DNA of 64,000 nucleotides from Viola odorata (lineage: Eukaryota; Streptophyta; Magnoliopsida; Malpighiales; Violaceae), in assembly GCA_963691705.1 (NCBI GenBank), contig OY829544.1, positions 34,803,917 through 34,867,916 of the forward strand, given 5' to 3'. Positions 52,260-62,436 of the stretch are shown here, one piece after another. The position numbers and the translations under genes were made by a program. The notes under the pieces were generated by a model that saw nothing but the letters and a program-made list of their open reading frames with translations, did not search any database and was not told the origin of the DNA. The stretch's first letter is position 1. Every line of letters begins with the position of its first letter.

Positions 52260-54100
52260 ATGGCCTCGGAGTCAGATCCCGCACTGTCCCAATCCTCCAA
52301 CATCCCCTACAATACCCGCCGATGACTTTTTGCTTTCGCTACCTCTGATATCTCTACCCCAGTGCAAGATGTCACTGCGGGAGAATCAGATCCTCCTCCT
52401 GGGCAAAGTACGGAAGAAATTACCTTCCAGATTTGTTCCCCTTTTTCCCACATAGCGGGAACCAGTCATTCTACCCCCCAAGCAAGTAGATTCGCGATAG
52501 GCGAAGCAAACAACCCTTTCGCAAGCTCAATAGCAGCTCTCCAAGCTCAATTGGATCAGTTGACAGAGATGGTTGCTGGATTTACTCCTCATGCCTCGAG
52601 ACCTGGTGTGTCCTCCCAAGTAGTTTTTACTCCGTCCATTGTCAACGAACGACCATTACCGGCCCGATAATCTAGGGGACTCCCGTCCTCCTTACCTTTC
52701 TCATCGGCCCCCATAAATGTCCTGCCGCTCATGCATGGACCTGTTGAACATTCTGGACAATACAGGGGGGAAATCCCTATCCCTGAGGTAGCCCGCCGAC
52801 GTGATGAGTACAGAGAACACTGGGATGATCGGCGAGGGGAGATATTCCGAGAACAATCTCCTAGATACAGTGAGAGATCTAGCAGCAGAGGTCGATGAGC
52901 TCAAACTCCAAGAAGCCGCAGCCGATCTCCCAGGCGGCATCAAGAATATGACCCTCAGAATCCCAGATATGACGTTGAAATTCCACACCCGCATCAGCCT
53001 CATGGGGTCCCTGATGTTAATGCTGGCCATCCGTTTAGTTACCGTGTCAGGCACCACAGGGTCCATCGGCATGTGAAACTCCCTGTAGAATAATATGATG
53101 GCACGAAAGATCCCATTTCTCACCTCAATAAGGTGAAAGACTTTGTGCAATTCCAAACCCGCAGTGATGCTGCATTATGTCAGATCTTCGTAATGACGCT
53201 GTCAGGAGTGGCACGTCTTTGGTTTGAGGGACTCCCGGCCGGGTCTATTGATAATTTTTCTCAACTGGAAGAAAAAATCAAAAGTTGGTTTAGCACGGCT
53301 ATTCCTATCAGGAAGTCAGCAGCTGCACTATTCGATATTCATCGAAAACCACAGGAGTCATTGAACGACTTTTTAGGTCACTATTGATTTTGCGGTCGAA
53401 GCCCTGAAACGCAATTATCGATACGGAAAATTGAGAGACACGTTAACGGTGGACCCGCCGTTAACCCTGGATGCGTTGAGGCTAAAAGCGCATAATTATG
53501 CGAGGATGGAAGAGGAGGAAAATAGGGAATGGATCCGAAATATGCCAACGGACCCTTACTTGGCCCCTAATGCCCCACATAGCAGCGCCCCTGACACGCG
53601 ACCCACTGAGGATCATGGACAACGAAAAGAGCATACTGCCAAGGCTTCTAACCGGCAGAGAGGCAATTTCTCGAAAGGAAGACCCGGAGGGTACCTCACT
53701 CGGAAACAAGCAGATCTGCCAAAAGGCCGGATATATGATCCTGACCTTCCATCTCTTATACTCCCAAGGGCGGAAATCCTAGCGATAGTCCAACAGCGAA
53801 ATCTGCCCATTCGATACCCAGCTCCTGTGAAGCCAGGAGTGATCATGGGGGGAAGGGAAAATGCGTATTGCAAGTTCCACAAGGTTAAGGGACATTCGAC
53901 AGATGTATGCAGGGAACTGAAATTGGCCATAGAGCGATTGGTCGAAGAGGGCTACCTTGGAGAATTTGCCACCAAGGCAAGAGAAGGGGCTAGGAACAAC
54001 CCAACTGGAATGACAACTGACCAGAGGCAAACGTCTTCACACGCCATGGGGGCTAACGCAATTCCCCTTGGACAAAATAGAGAAGCTCTCGTTGTTCATA
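52260..54100 (+). pseudogene. gag of D2
   Basis: The ATG at 52260 gives MASESDPALSQSSNIPYNTR and a quick TGA. Other frames continue with AIGEANNPFASSIAALQAQL and the capsid core at 53133-53387 (FVQFQTRSDAALCQIFVMTL, FEGLPAGSIDNFSQLEEKI). After DFLGHY about 35 bases present in element C (near 11105-11140) are missing, which shifts the frame. A long open part restarts at 53431 (LTLDALRLKAHNYARMEEEE) and carries the zinc-knuckle-like CKFHKVKGHSTDVC near 53870-53911. Confidence 0.85.
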
Positions 54101-54687
54101 GCGATCAGATGCATATGATTAATATCATCGCCGGGGGAACACCCTACTTCGAGGAGGCCACGCCACAAACGGCCAATCCTGGGGAAAAGCGCAAGCGAGA
54201 GAACGCGCAGGTCAAAATTGAGGCGATCAGTGCCTTAGACAGAATGATATTGTCCTTCTCAGAAGAAGACGAAAAAGGCATTATTTTCCCACATAACGAC
54301 GCGTTGGTAGTAACACCCGTCATTGGAAGTCACGGGGTGAGAAGAACCCTTGTCGACAACGGGAGCGCGGTAAATCTATTTTCGTTGGAAGCATACAACT
54401 TGATGAAACGCCCTGACGGCGAGCTAGCGCCATGCATGAGGCTAATTGTTGGGATTGATGGGGTACCGATTCCGGTAGCCGGAATAACATCCTTGCCAGT
54501 GTACTTCCGAGAAGACACCTCCAAGCGATCTGAAGAGCTATTATTCCTGGTCGTGGACCTAACGTTACCATATAACGCCATACTGGGGCGACCGTTCCTC
54601 AATCGTTTCGGGGCAGCGATATCCCAAAAACACCTGCGGATGAAATACCCTTCGTGGGACGGCGTGGTCTCAATCAAAGGAGACTAG
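54100..54687 (+). CDS. Protease region of D2 (end of the 418-codon gag-pol frame)
   Basis: The frame that begins at 53431 runs on through FPHNDALVVTPVIGSHGVRR, the retropepsin core LVDNGSAVNLFSLEAYNLM and LPYNAILGRPFLNRFGAA. It ends at SIKGD with TAG (54686-54688 region), where element C reads NQKLAAEC. The stop is in frame with the next segment (KLAAEC), so gag-protease and pol would be one frame without it. Confidence 0.85.
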   Translation, partial: SDQMHMINIIAGGTPYFEEATPQTANPGEKRKRENAQVKIEAISALDRMILSFSEEDEKGIIFPHNDALVVTPVIGSHGVRRTLVDNGSAVNLFSLEAYNLMKRPDGELAPCMRLIVGIDGVPIPVAGITSLPVYFREDTSKRSEELLFLVVDLTLPYNAILGRPFLNRFGAAISQKHLRMKYPSWDGVVSIKGD

Positions 54688-55512
54688 AAACTGGCAGCTG
54701 AGTGTTATTCACTTATGACTCAAAGGAGTTGTGACCGCTACGTTTGCGTGGCAGACGATCCTTTCGACGATAAAGAAGAAAAACGCACTCAGCCGCTAGA
54801 TCAGATGATGTCAGTGCCTATCGGTGGGGACAGTGAAGCGAATCTCTTGGTCAGTGAGAAACTGAGCCCTGAAGAGAACGTACAACTAACCCGGCTGTTA
54901 AGAAAATGCAAGGGAGAATTCGCATGGAAACCAGCGGACATGCCCGGAATCTCGCGAGAAATTGCAGAACATCGACTAAACGTTAGCCCTGATGCCAAGC
55001 CTAATCAGCAGAAACGACGTGCTTTTTCATCAGGGAAAGTAGCAGCTATCGAGAAAGAGTTACTAAAACTCATGGATGCGGGGTTCATCCGAGAAGTCCA
55101 ATACCCAACCTGGCTAGCTAACCCGGTGTTAGTTACAAAGCCTAACGGAGATTGGCGCATGTGCATCGATTTCACCGATCTATATAATGCTTGTCCCAAA
55201 GATTGCTATCCCCTTCCTCGAATTGATCAGCTGGTCGACCAAACTACTGGATACGCTTATTTAAGCTCCCTAGATGCCAACTCCGGGTATCACCAAATCC
55301 CTATGGCCATAGAGGACGAAGAAAAAACTGCCTTCATCACCCCTAGGGCTACATATTGCTACACCGCAATGCCGTTCGGGCTGAAGAATGCCGGGGCAAC
55401 ATTCCAGCGCATGGCGAACAAGGTTTTCGAAAAGCAAATCAGGAAAAATGTAGAGGCTTACGTGGACGATATCCTGATCAAAAGTCGAAGCTTCAAAGAC
55501 CACCTTGCTGAC
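54688..55512 (+). pseudogene. Reverse transcriptase of D2, cut by element E
   Basis: It is open from KLAAECYSLMTQRSCDRY to the break: EFAWKPADMPGISREIAEHR, FIREVQYPTWLANPVLVTKP, WRMCIDFTDLYNACPKDCYP, AYLSSLDANSGYHQIPMA, MPFGLKNAGATFQRMANKVF and catalytic YVDD at 55459-55470. The LTR of element E starts 42 bp after YVDD. Thumb, RNase H and integrase are missing from this side. Confidence 0.92.
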
Positions 55513-56217
55513 TGTTGATACCCGAATTTTGACGCCATTTTTACTTAACTTTAACATTTCTGTCATTTATTTAATTTACCGTCATTTTTACTTAAATTAC
55601 AGTCGTCTGTAGTTAAGTTACTGTCGCTAGCATTTTTAGGGTTTTCAACGCATTTTAGCATCATCGTTAGCTTCGTCAGCTTTCGAAATCGCGTTTTTAA
55701 TTGTTCGGCAAGTATTTTCATTATTATTATCATTATTATTTTTAGCCTTAAAACTCACATTTTTGACTATCTGGCAGTCGTTTACTAGCTTTTCCTTCGT
55801 TTTAGGTCACCTCATGATTTTTAGGATTTTTAATATTTTAGCACATTTTTTAGTATTTTTATTATTTTATTATTATTTTTATTCGAGCTGTTATTGGACC
55901 CGAGTAAGTCTGCTCGGACAATAGCTTGACTTCAAAATGTTTTCCATCAACTAGTTGCTAGTTTTTTTTCTGCCCGTAACGGTCTACAGCGTTTCATGTA
56001 ATTTTCGGCGTAACGTTATTATTTTTCCGTTCAAACATTTCACGTTTTTGAACGCGAAAATAAATACGTTAAACGAGAAATTCTCGTCATTCGCTGTAGA
56101 CGGTTAAAACCGGCGCATTTTTCTCTACGCGCCAGCACCTCCGGCTCGAAAAGTCAGTACGTTTGCCCGCGAGACTCGGCTCGAGGCCATTTAAATGAGA
56201 CTTAATGGCCTTTGATC

Positions 56218-56267
56218 TCAACCGTTGATCTGGTCAACCAAGGAAAGTCAACCAGATCAACGGTTGA
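56218..56267. repeat. Perfect 17-bp inverted repeat in the LTR of E
   Basis: TCAACCGTTGATCTGGT (56218-56234) and its exact reverse complement (56251-56267) flank a 16-base loop. It lies about 190 bases upstream of the TATA box, in the promoter region of the LTR. In DNA it could form a cruciform; a protein-binding role is only a guess. Confidence 0.85.
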
Positions 56268-56455
56268 CAATTTAATGTGCATAATGCACATGCACAGTGC
56301 CAAGCAACACGCAGCGGAGCAGCCCTCGCCCAAGCCAACTGCTCCCGTAGCCCTTGTCCCTCCGCCATCATCACGCCCTAGCCGTAGCTCCGCCACCTCG
56401 ACGTCCGGCCAAGCCACGCGCGTCCCTCGCGTCCGGCCACCACGCGTCTTTCGCC

Positions 56456-56462
56456 TATAAAA
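56456..56462 (+). promoter_or_regulatory. TATA box of Ogre element E
   Basis: TATAAAA in TCGCCTATAAAACCCG, followed by a pyrimidine-rich stretch near 56515-56560. Transcription would start about 30 bases downstream. Confidence 0.7.
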
Positions 56463-57321
56463 CCCGACCACCTTCATTCGCAAACGGACCGAAATTTTTT
56501 ACACAAAAAAACCACACTCTCCCTCCACATTTTGCCGGACCAATACACGCACCCTCAAGCCTCACTCCCCTTCGTCCAAACGTAGCAGCAACCGCACGGT
56601 AAGTTGCTTTCTCTCTCCCTCACCTACTGTTTTCTCTTCAAAATTGTTTCTCGCTTTAGTTGATCGTTTAATGGCCCCCAATGTGTTCTAATAGCTTGAG
56701 TGTTAAGTTAATTTCAGTACGCTAGCATCAATTAAATTGTTTAAATGCTTGAAATGTTTATGTGCTAATTAAACGGTTTAATACGCATTCTTGTTCTTGT
56801 CGCAATAGTCACTGTTTTGGTTCCCGCTTTTGGGCTGTGATTGCTCGGTTGCGTTGTAGGAAGAGAGAGGCTCCTTTTGGGCCAAGAACCAGGCGAATTG
56901 GTCGCCTGGTTCGTCACCTCCGTCGCCGTCACCTCCTGGTCGACTTCATGGGCCATTTGGCCCTTCGGCCGGCCCATCACCATTTAAATGACTCACCTTG
57001 GGCCAGGAACTGTTCCTGGCCCATTTCTTCAAATTTTAAATAGGGCCCAGCCCATTTAGATTTTTTCCGAGTCGCCGATTCGTCATTTTTTTACGCAAAA
57101 TGCTCGCATGTTTCATATATTTATTTTTTCACGATACATGCTATTTCTCGTATGTTTTATACATGAATCGATTAATTCACTTTTTTTTCGTAAAATATTT
57201 CGTATGCTTTTTATTTTATCAAAATTGTTTATTGAATTGTTTATACGCGAATTGCTCATTCTTTATCGTAATATTTATTTTCACATGATCTAACCTCAGT
57301 CATTTATATCTAACTGTTTAA

Positions 57322-57880
57322 ATTCAGTCATTTAAAATACCGCCTATATGGTCGGTCGCTTTTTTTTAATTTTCGTAAATATTCAACTGCTTTAATTTTT
57401 CGCAAACTGCTGGAAATCCTTCCGCAAATTATCAACTGTTTAATTTTCCGCACTTTAAATTCCAGCAATTTACTTTCGGCAATTTAAATTCAGTCATTTA
57501 AAATACCGCCTTTATGGTCGGTCGCTTTTTTTTAATTTTCGTAAATATTCAACTGCTTTAATTTTTCGCAAACTGCTGGAAATCCTTCCGCAAATTATCA
57601 ACTGTTTAATTTTCCGCACTTTAAATTCCAGCAATTTACTTTCGGCAATTTAAATTCAGTCATTTAAAATACCGCCTTTATGGTCGGTCGCTTTTTTTAA
57701 TCTTCGTAAATATTCAACTGCTTTAATTTTTCGCCAAACTGCTGGAAATCCTTCCGCAAATTATCAACTGCTTAATTTTCCGCACTTTAATTTTCCGCAC
57801 TTTACCTTTCCGCACTTTAATTTCTCGCAATTTACTTTCAGCAATTTAAATTCAATATACCGCCTATATGGTCGGTCGCA
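57322..57880 (+). repeat. 166-bp tandem repeat in the LTR of E
   Basis: Units begin ATTCAGTCATTTAAAATACC at 57322, 57488 and 57654. A fourth, shortened and altered copy starts near 57850. Each unit includes GGTCGGTCGCTTTTTT and TCCGCAAATTATCAACTG. Confidence 0.9.
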
Positions 57881-58009
57881 TTTATTTTCTGCAAATATCC
57901 AACTGCTTATTCTCTGCATTATCAATCAATTTTATTTTCTGCAAATCATCAAACCTTTTTCCTTTAAATTATCAAACTACATGTAATTTTTCTATATTCA
58001 TCAACTAGC

Positions 58010-58480
58010 ATTTTAATTTTTCTCACATGCGTAAAATAAATCATTTTTCGCATGCAATCAACGTAGCATTTTAATTTTTCTCACATGCGTAAAATCAATC
58101 ATTTTTCGCATGCAATCAACGTAGCATTTTAATTTTTCTCACATGCGTAAAATCAATCATTTTTCGCATGCAATCACGTCAGCATTTAATTCTCACATGC
58201 GTAAAATTCATCATTTTTCGCATGCAAATTACGTCAGCATTTAATTCTCACATGCGTAAAATCCATCATTTTTCGCATGCAATCACACTAGCATTTAAAT
58301 TCTCACATGCGTAAAATCCATCATTTTTCGCATGCAATCAACTAGCATTTACATTCTCACATACGAAAAATCCATCATTTTTCGTATGCAATCAACTAGC
58401 ATTTAAATTCTCACATACGAAAAATCCATCATTTTTCGCATGCAATCACCTAGCAATAAATTCTCGTATGCTTAAAATCA
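58010..58480 (+). repeat. 54-58-bp tandem repeat in the LTR of E
   Basis: About nine units carry CACATGCGTAAAAT and CATCATTTTTCGCATGCAAT segments. Unit starts fall at 58024, 58082, 58140, 58194, 58249, 58304, 58358, 58412 and about 58463. The length drops from 58 to about 54 along the array, so the first copies differ from the later ones by a short deletion. Confidence 0.9.
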
Positions 58481-59390
58481 ATCATTTTTTTTGCATACAA
58501 CCAAACTCAGCATCTCATTTCGTATGCGTGAAATCCATCATTTCTCGTGTACAATCAACTGTCATTTAAATTCTTGCACTCTTAAATTGCTTATTTATTT
58601 CTCGAGCTATCGCTAACACGCTCATTTTGCAGGTTTTAGTTTCAAGCTTCGCTCGAAAGTACGCCTTTCGATTCCTTTTTATTTATTCGATGCTTTCTGC
58701 AAATATCCATCGTATGCACGATATATAGAACTGCTAGGACTAAAATCAACCCACATGCACAACGTGTTTAAAGACTTTCTTAAAATGCCGCGTTCATGTG
58801 ATTTTAATTCTCGCTTATATTGACTGCATGTACATGGGGACTTTCGATCCCACAGCAAACTATCGTTTTAAATCCATCATTTAAAGTGGTACTCTGGTAG
58901 CAATCCATGATAGGATCATGTAGTAATTAATCTAAGCATGCATGGCCCGATGATGAAAAAGAGGGCGCTCATTCAGTCTTACGGAAAATTCAGTCCCATC
59001 ACGATCATAATAAAGACTAAAGTGACGATTCCTCTGAGGGCCCCCTTTTTCAAAACGTATTTCCCAAACACCTTTTTGAACACCTCTCTCATCAACCGGT
59101 AACCGTTTTCGGATGTGTCTCGGGTGCCTAACACCTTCCCGAGACCATAACACGACCCCGAACCTTTGTCTGGGGTCCAGACCCCTTTTTTGTGCCTTTA
59201 GTTTTTTTTACTTATTATATTTCCTATGCCATGACGATTAGGGTTCCCTAAGCCTAGCAACCAAATTAGGGTGGCGACTTCATTGCATGCTGCGAGGCGT
59301 CCATCTACGCTGAGCATTGTAAGGTCCCGAATTTCGTTGCACACTCGTGAATTAGCATTCCTCTGTTAATTTTCGTGGGGCGCGACAGTT

Positions 59391-59408
59391 TGGCGACTTC
59401 ACTGGGGA
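59391..59408 (+). other. Primer binding site of Ogre element E
   Basis: TGGCGACTTCACTGGGGA starts three bases after the LTR. The form is that of Ogre elements, for which tRNA-Arg is the reported primer. Confidence 0.88.
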
Positions 59409-59927
59409 TTAGTTTTCTAGGGTCGGAGCCGGTTTTATCTTTTTAGAGAGGTGTTTTATTTGTTTATTTATTTGCTTTGATCAATTGCTGGCCTGTTTAT
59501 TTATTTGCTTTATCAATTGTCATATGCATTTCATAGCGCCCTACACCCAGGGGACAATTACCAAAATAAGAGGGTAGTAGTGACGCCCTAGGACACATGT
59601 CCTGGGTAGTGTTCACCAATCCCAACTCGGATGAACCCCTAAAGCCAGTCGAAAGGTTATACGATTTCGCAAGGAATCGGGCGACTGGACGACACTTTAG
59701 GGACCTCTTCATGGTATCATCCGGGAACCATTCAAGCCAGTTAGAGGTGTCGGAATCAGAGCCCCAGCACGTGCATCGTGATTATAACTGTTTTTCGTGG
59801 CTCTATTTGTCTTGATGGCATTTTGACCTGATTTTTCCTGTTATACAAACTGCGGGTTTCTCACACTATTTACTTAGCACTCGAATTTTACTTTCGTCCC
59901 CAACAGGACCCATTTTGCTCATTCGCT
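59409..59927 (+). other. Leader of element E between primer site and ORF1
   Basis: About 520 bases without a supported gene. Untranslated leaders of this kind may hold packaging signals, but no specific one was seen. Confidence 0.5.
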
Positions 59928-61649
59928 ATGACTGCGCCTACACTACTTTCATTTAATATTTTCGGGGGACGAAGTTTCGACGATCAGGCCGTACAAGGAG
60001 ATCTGTTGGAACGTGGGTTCGCCCCTGACATCACCACTAAGATCAAAGTAGAAGTCGTGGACTTTGACTTAACTAGGATTCGGATGTTGAGAAATGAGCT
60101 GACTGAAGACGAAGAGACATAGTTTGAGGGGATTTATGGAAAGCTACTGACCCTAGTCGACGTAAAGACTGATTGGGGTTGCATCCGGGCAGCCCTGAAA
60201 TTCTGGGATCCCTATTATCGGTGCTTCTCTTTCGACAAAGAGGTAGACTTGACCCCTACGCTAGAGGAATACTCAGCTCTGATGTGCTTCACCTCTCCTA
60301 TATCGGCCATATACCAAAATGTTCGACTCGACTCCTCAAGTGTCAAAATAAGGCTCGATAAGCTGTTAGGAATCACTACTCGTGTCAGAGAGGGGGACTA
60401 CTTCTGGTGCTGGTCAGATATCGAGGCACGCTTTCGATTGTCCAACGGAAAGAAACGCTTAAGGATTCTGGCCTTCACCATTGTAGGATTTGTCCTCTTT
60501 CCGAAAATGAGGAATGCCATCGACTTTGCAGCAGCCAACATCTTTTACGAGATGGAAACAAATGCCATCAATCCTACAACAGCCATTCTGGCCGAGACCT
60601 TTCGCTCCTTGGACTCTTGTCGAAGAAAAGGGAAAGGGAGACTTACATGTTGCACCCAGTTGTTGACAGTATGGTTGGTCAGCCACTTCAAGCAGATTCC
60701 TGATCAGACCATTTTCTTCGCAAGTTACATAAGGTCATGCCCTCTTCTCAGGGTTATCAATGCAATGACCACGGATAGATGGGAGATGGAAAATAAGGAT
60801 GTCTGGATCAACCGATTCATAAATCTCTCAGAAGAAGACTTCAGTTGGCACGCCAAGTGGCTGCAGACTTCCAATCCCATCGTCTGCTGCGGACACTTAC
60901 CTTGGGTTCCTTTGATCGGAGCATGGGGATGCGTTCACTATTGTCCGGCCCTCGTCCTCAGACAGTTTCGCATCACCCAAATCATTCCAGTAACTTTTGG
61001 CATGACGAAATCAGACCTGCCACACGCTGGAGAAGATCAGAACATTCAGCTGTACGCCCATGACTGGGCCCACCCTTTCTGCCTCAAAGGGCACGGCATC
61101 TCCGCAACCACAATACCAGAATATCCACAGTGGAGGTCGAGACGAGTTAATGGTAATGTCTTACCTCGCCCAGAAAATCAAAAACCGATGGAAGAAGAAG
61201 GGGAATCGCAAGTGAGCGAAGGAATGGATGTCATGGCTTACGCTCAAGTGGTAGAACAGATGCTAGCAGCACAAGAAGAACGAGATCTGATGGTAGAGGA
61301 AAGGGATATGGCCCAAGCTCGTCAATGTGGCTTAGAGGTCCAGATGAATGAACTGGACAGGCAGCACAAGGATTTCGTCTGCGTACAAACAGTACAAAAG
61401 AATGTGGCCCTCAGGGACTTTAAGGAACGCTTGAGCAGTGAAACCCGCAAAAGAGAAGCATCAAGTGCCATAATTGAAGACAGGGATTCAACGATAAGGG
61501 TTTTGACTACTCGCGCAGACTTGGGAGAAAGGAACAACCAAGTACTGCAAAGCCGAATTGCCGCCTTAGAGGCTGAGTTAGAGATGAAGAAAGGGGAGTT
61601 GGCTTCGATGGAGTACCTTTGGCAGCAGGACTCGGACGCCCAGGAATGA
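59928..61649 (+). pseudogene. ORF1 of Ogre element E, one in-frame stop
   Basis: The ATG at 59928 gives MTAPTLLSFNIFGGRSFDDQ. A TAG at 60120-60122 (ELTEDEET-stop-FEGIYGKL) is the only stop in a 573-codon frame that runs to 61649. The middle part (LEEYSALMCFTSPISAIYQN, DYFWCWSDIEARFRL, FVLFPKMRNAIDFAAANIF) resembles the plant-specific domain found in Ogre ORF1 proteins. The last ~130 residues are a Glu/Arg-rich coiled coil (EERDLMVEERDMAQARQ, LQSRIAALEAELEMKKGELA). The role is unknown. Only one change separates it from an open frame. Confidence 0.85.
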
Positions 61650-61853
61650 CAACTTCAGGGAAAGGCTCGGAGATCGGCCCATCTGTTCTTTTTAGCTAGG
61701 ACCCCTAATTTCATCTATCCTAGCCATTTTTGATGAATTTAGGAAGTTGGCAAGTTTACCATATTTTGTAAACGCTTTTTAAAGTCGTACTCTTTCGGAT
61801 ATTTATTAAATCGACTCATCTTTTCCATATCAACTATCCCTTCAATACAAACT

Positions 61854-61896
<43 letters not shown>

Positions 61897-62436
61897 CCGG
61901 GGTAAAACACAATCATCTCACCGAAATTCCGAAAAATCAGAACAAGTATTCAAAACAGCCAAGTAGCGTTCACTCATGGCCATATCCTCTTAGCTTATCA
62001 CAAAACACTCCAAGTTCATAGCATAGATCATCGTCTCTCCCCTTGGCAGGGTTCACCAGGCATCAGGCCTCGCATCGTCAAAAGCATAGGGTAAAAGAGA
62101 TCTTCTTAGCATGGTGGCATTGGTTGCCCCTGCGGAGTTGGGTTTCGCCGTTAGCATCTCAGATTTACTTCATATCGTTGGAATGTATAGAGGCTTCCTT
62201 CGTATCTTGTCGACAACTGGGATTCCTCGCCTCTCCAACCGCCCTGGAAATATCAAATGAAAGCGCAGCCGGAAAGTGAATGAGCAAATGTGGGGACCTC
62301 GGGATTGCACACCACCTGTGTATGACTTTGTACTCACCCTTTTTGTGCTTTTCTTTTTCTTTTCAGGTTCGCGATAGCTCCTCGGAAGCGCGCTACTCCG
62401 CACAGGCTCCCCCTAACCAGACTTCAAAAACGAAAA
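61650..62436 (+). other. ORF1-gag spacer of element E, with 38-A run
   Basis: About 790 bases without a supported gene. A run of 38 A lies at 61855-61892. Because it sits inside the element and has no target duplication, it is not a retroposon tail; slippage or a sequencing or assembly effect is more likely. From 62280 the sequence approaches the gag start. Confidence 0.6.

Larger units (their letters stand above)
51617..55512 (+). mobile_element. Element D2: 5-prime part of a Tat-lineage element
   Basis: It has an LTR (51617-52173), primer site, gag, protease and most of reverse transcriptase, all close to element C. It ends at 55512, where the LTR of Ogre element E begins. The missing 3-prime part may lie beyond the right end of the window, on the far side of E. 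Confidence 0.85.
55513..59387 (+). repeat. 5-prime LTR of Ogre element E (3875 bp)
   Basis: It starts TGTTGATACCCGAATTTTGA directly after the break in D2 and ends GGGGCGCGACA three bases before the primer site. It holds a perfect inverted repeat (56218-56267), a TATAAAA box (56456), a 166-bp tandem array (57322-57880) and a 54-58-bp array (58010-58480). After the TATA box nearly 2.9 kb of LTR remain, which would be in the RNA leader. The other LTR is outside the window. Confidence 0.88.

Noticed and set aside
58010..58480. Regularly spaced repeats that could be taken for a CRISPR array
   Set aside because: Units are contiguous near-identical copies without unique spacers, inside a plant LTR.
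61855..61892. A run as the poly(A) tail of a retroposon
   Set aside because: It lies between ORF1 and gag of one element, with no target duplication or retroposon body.
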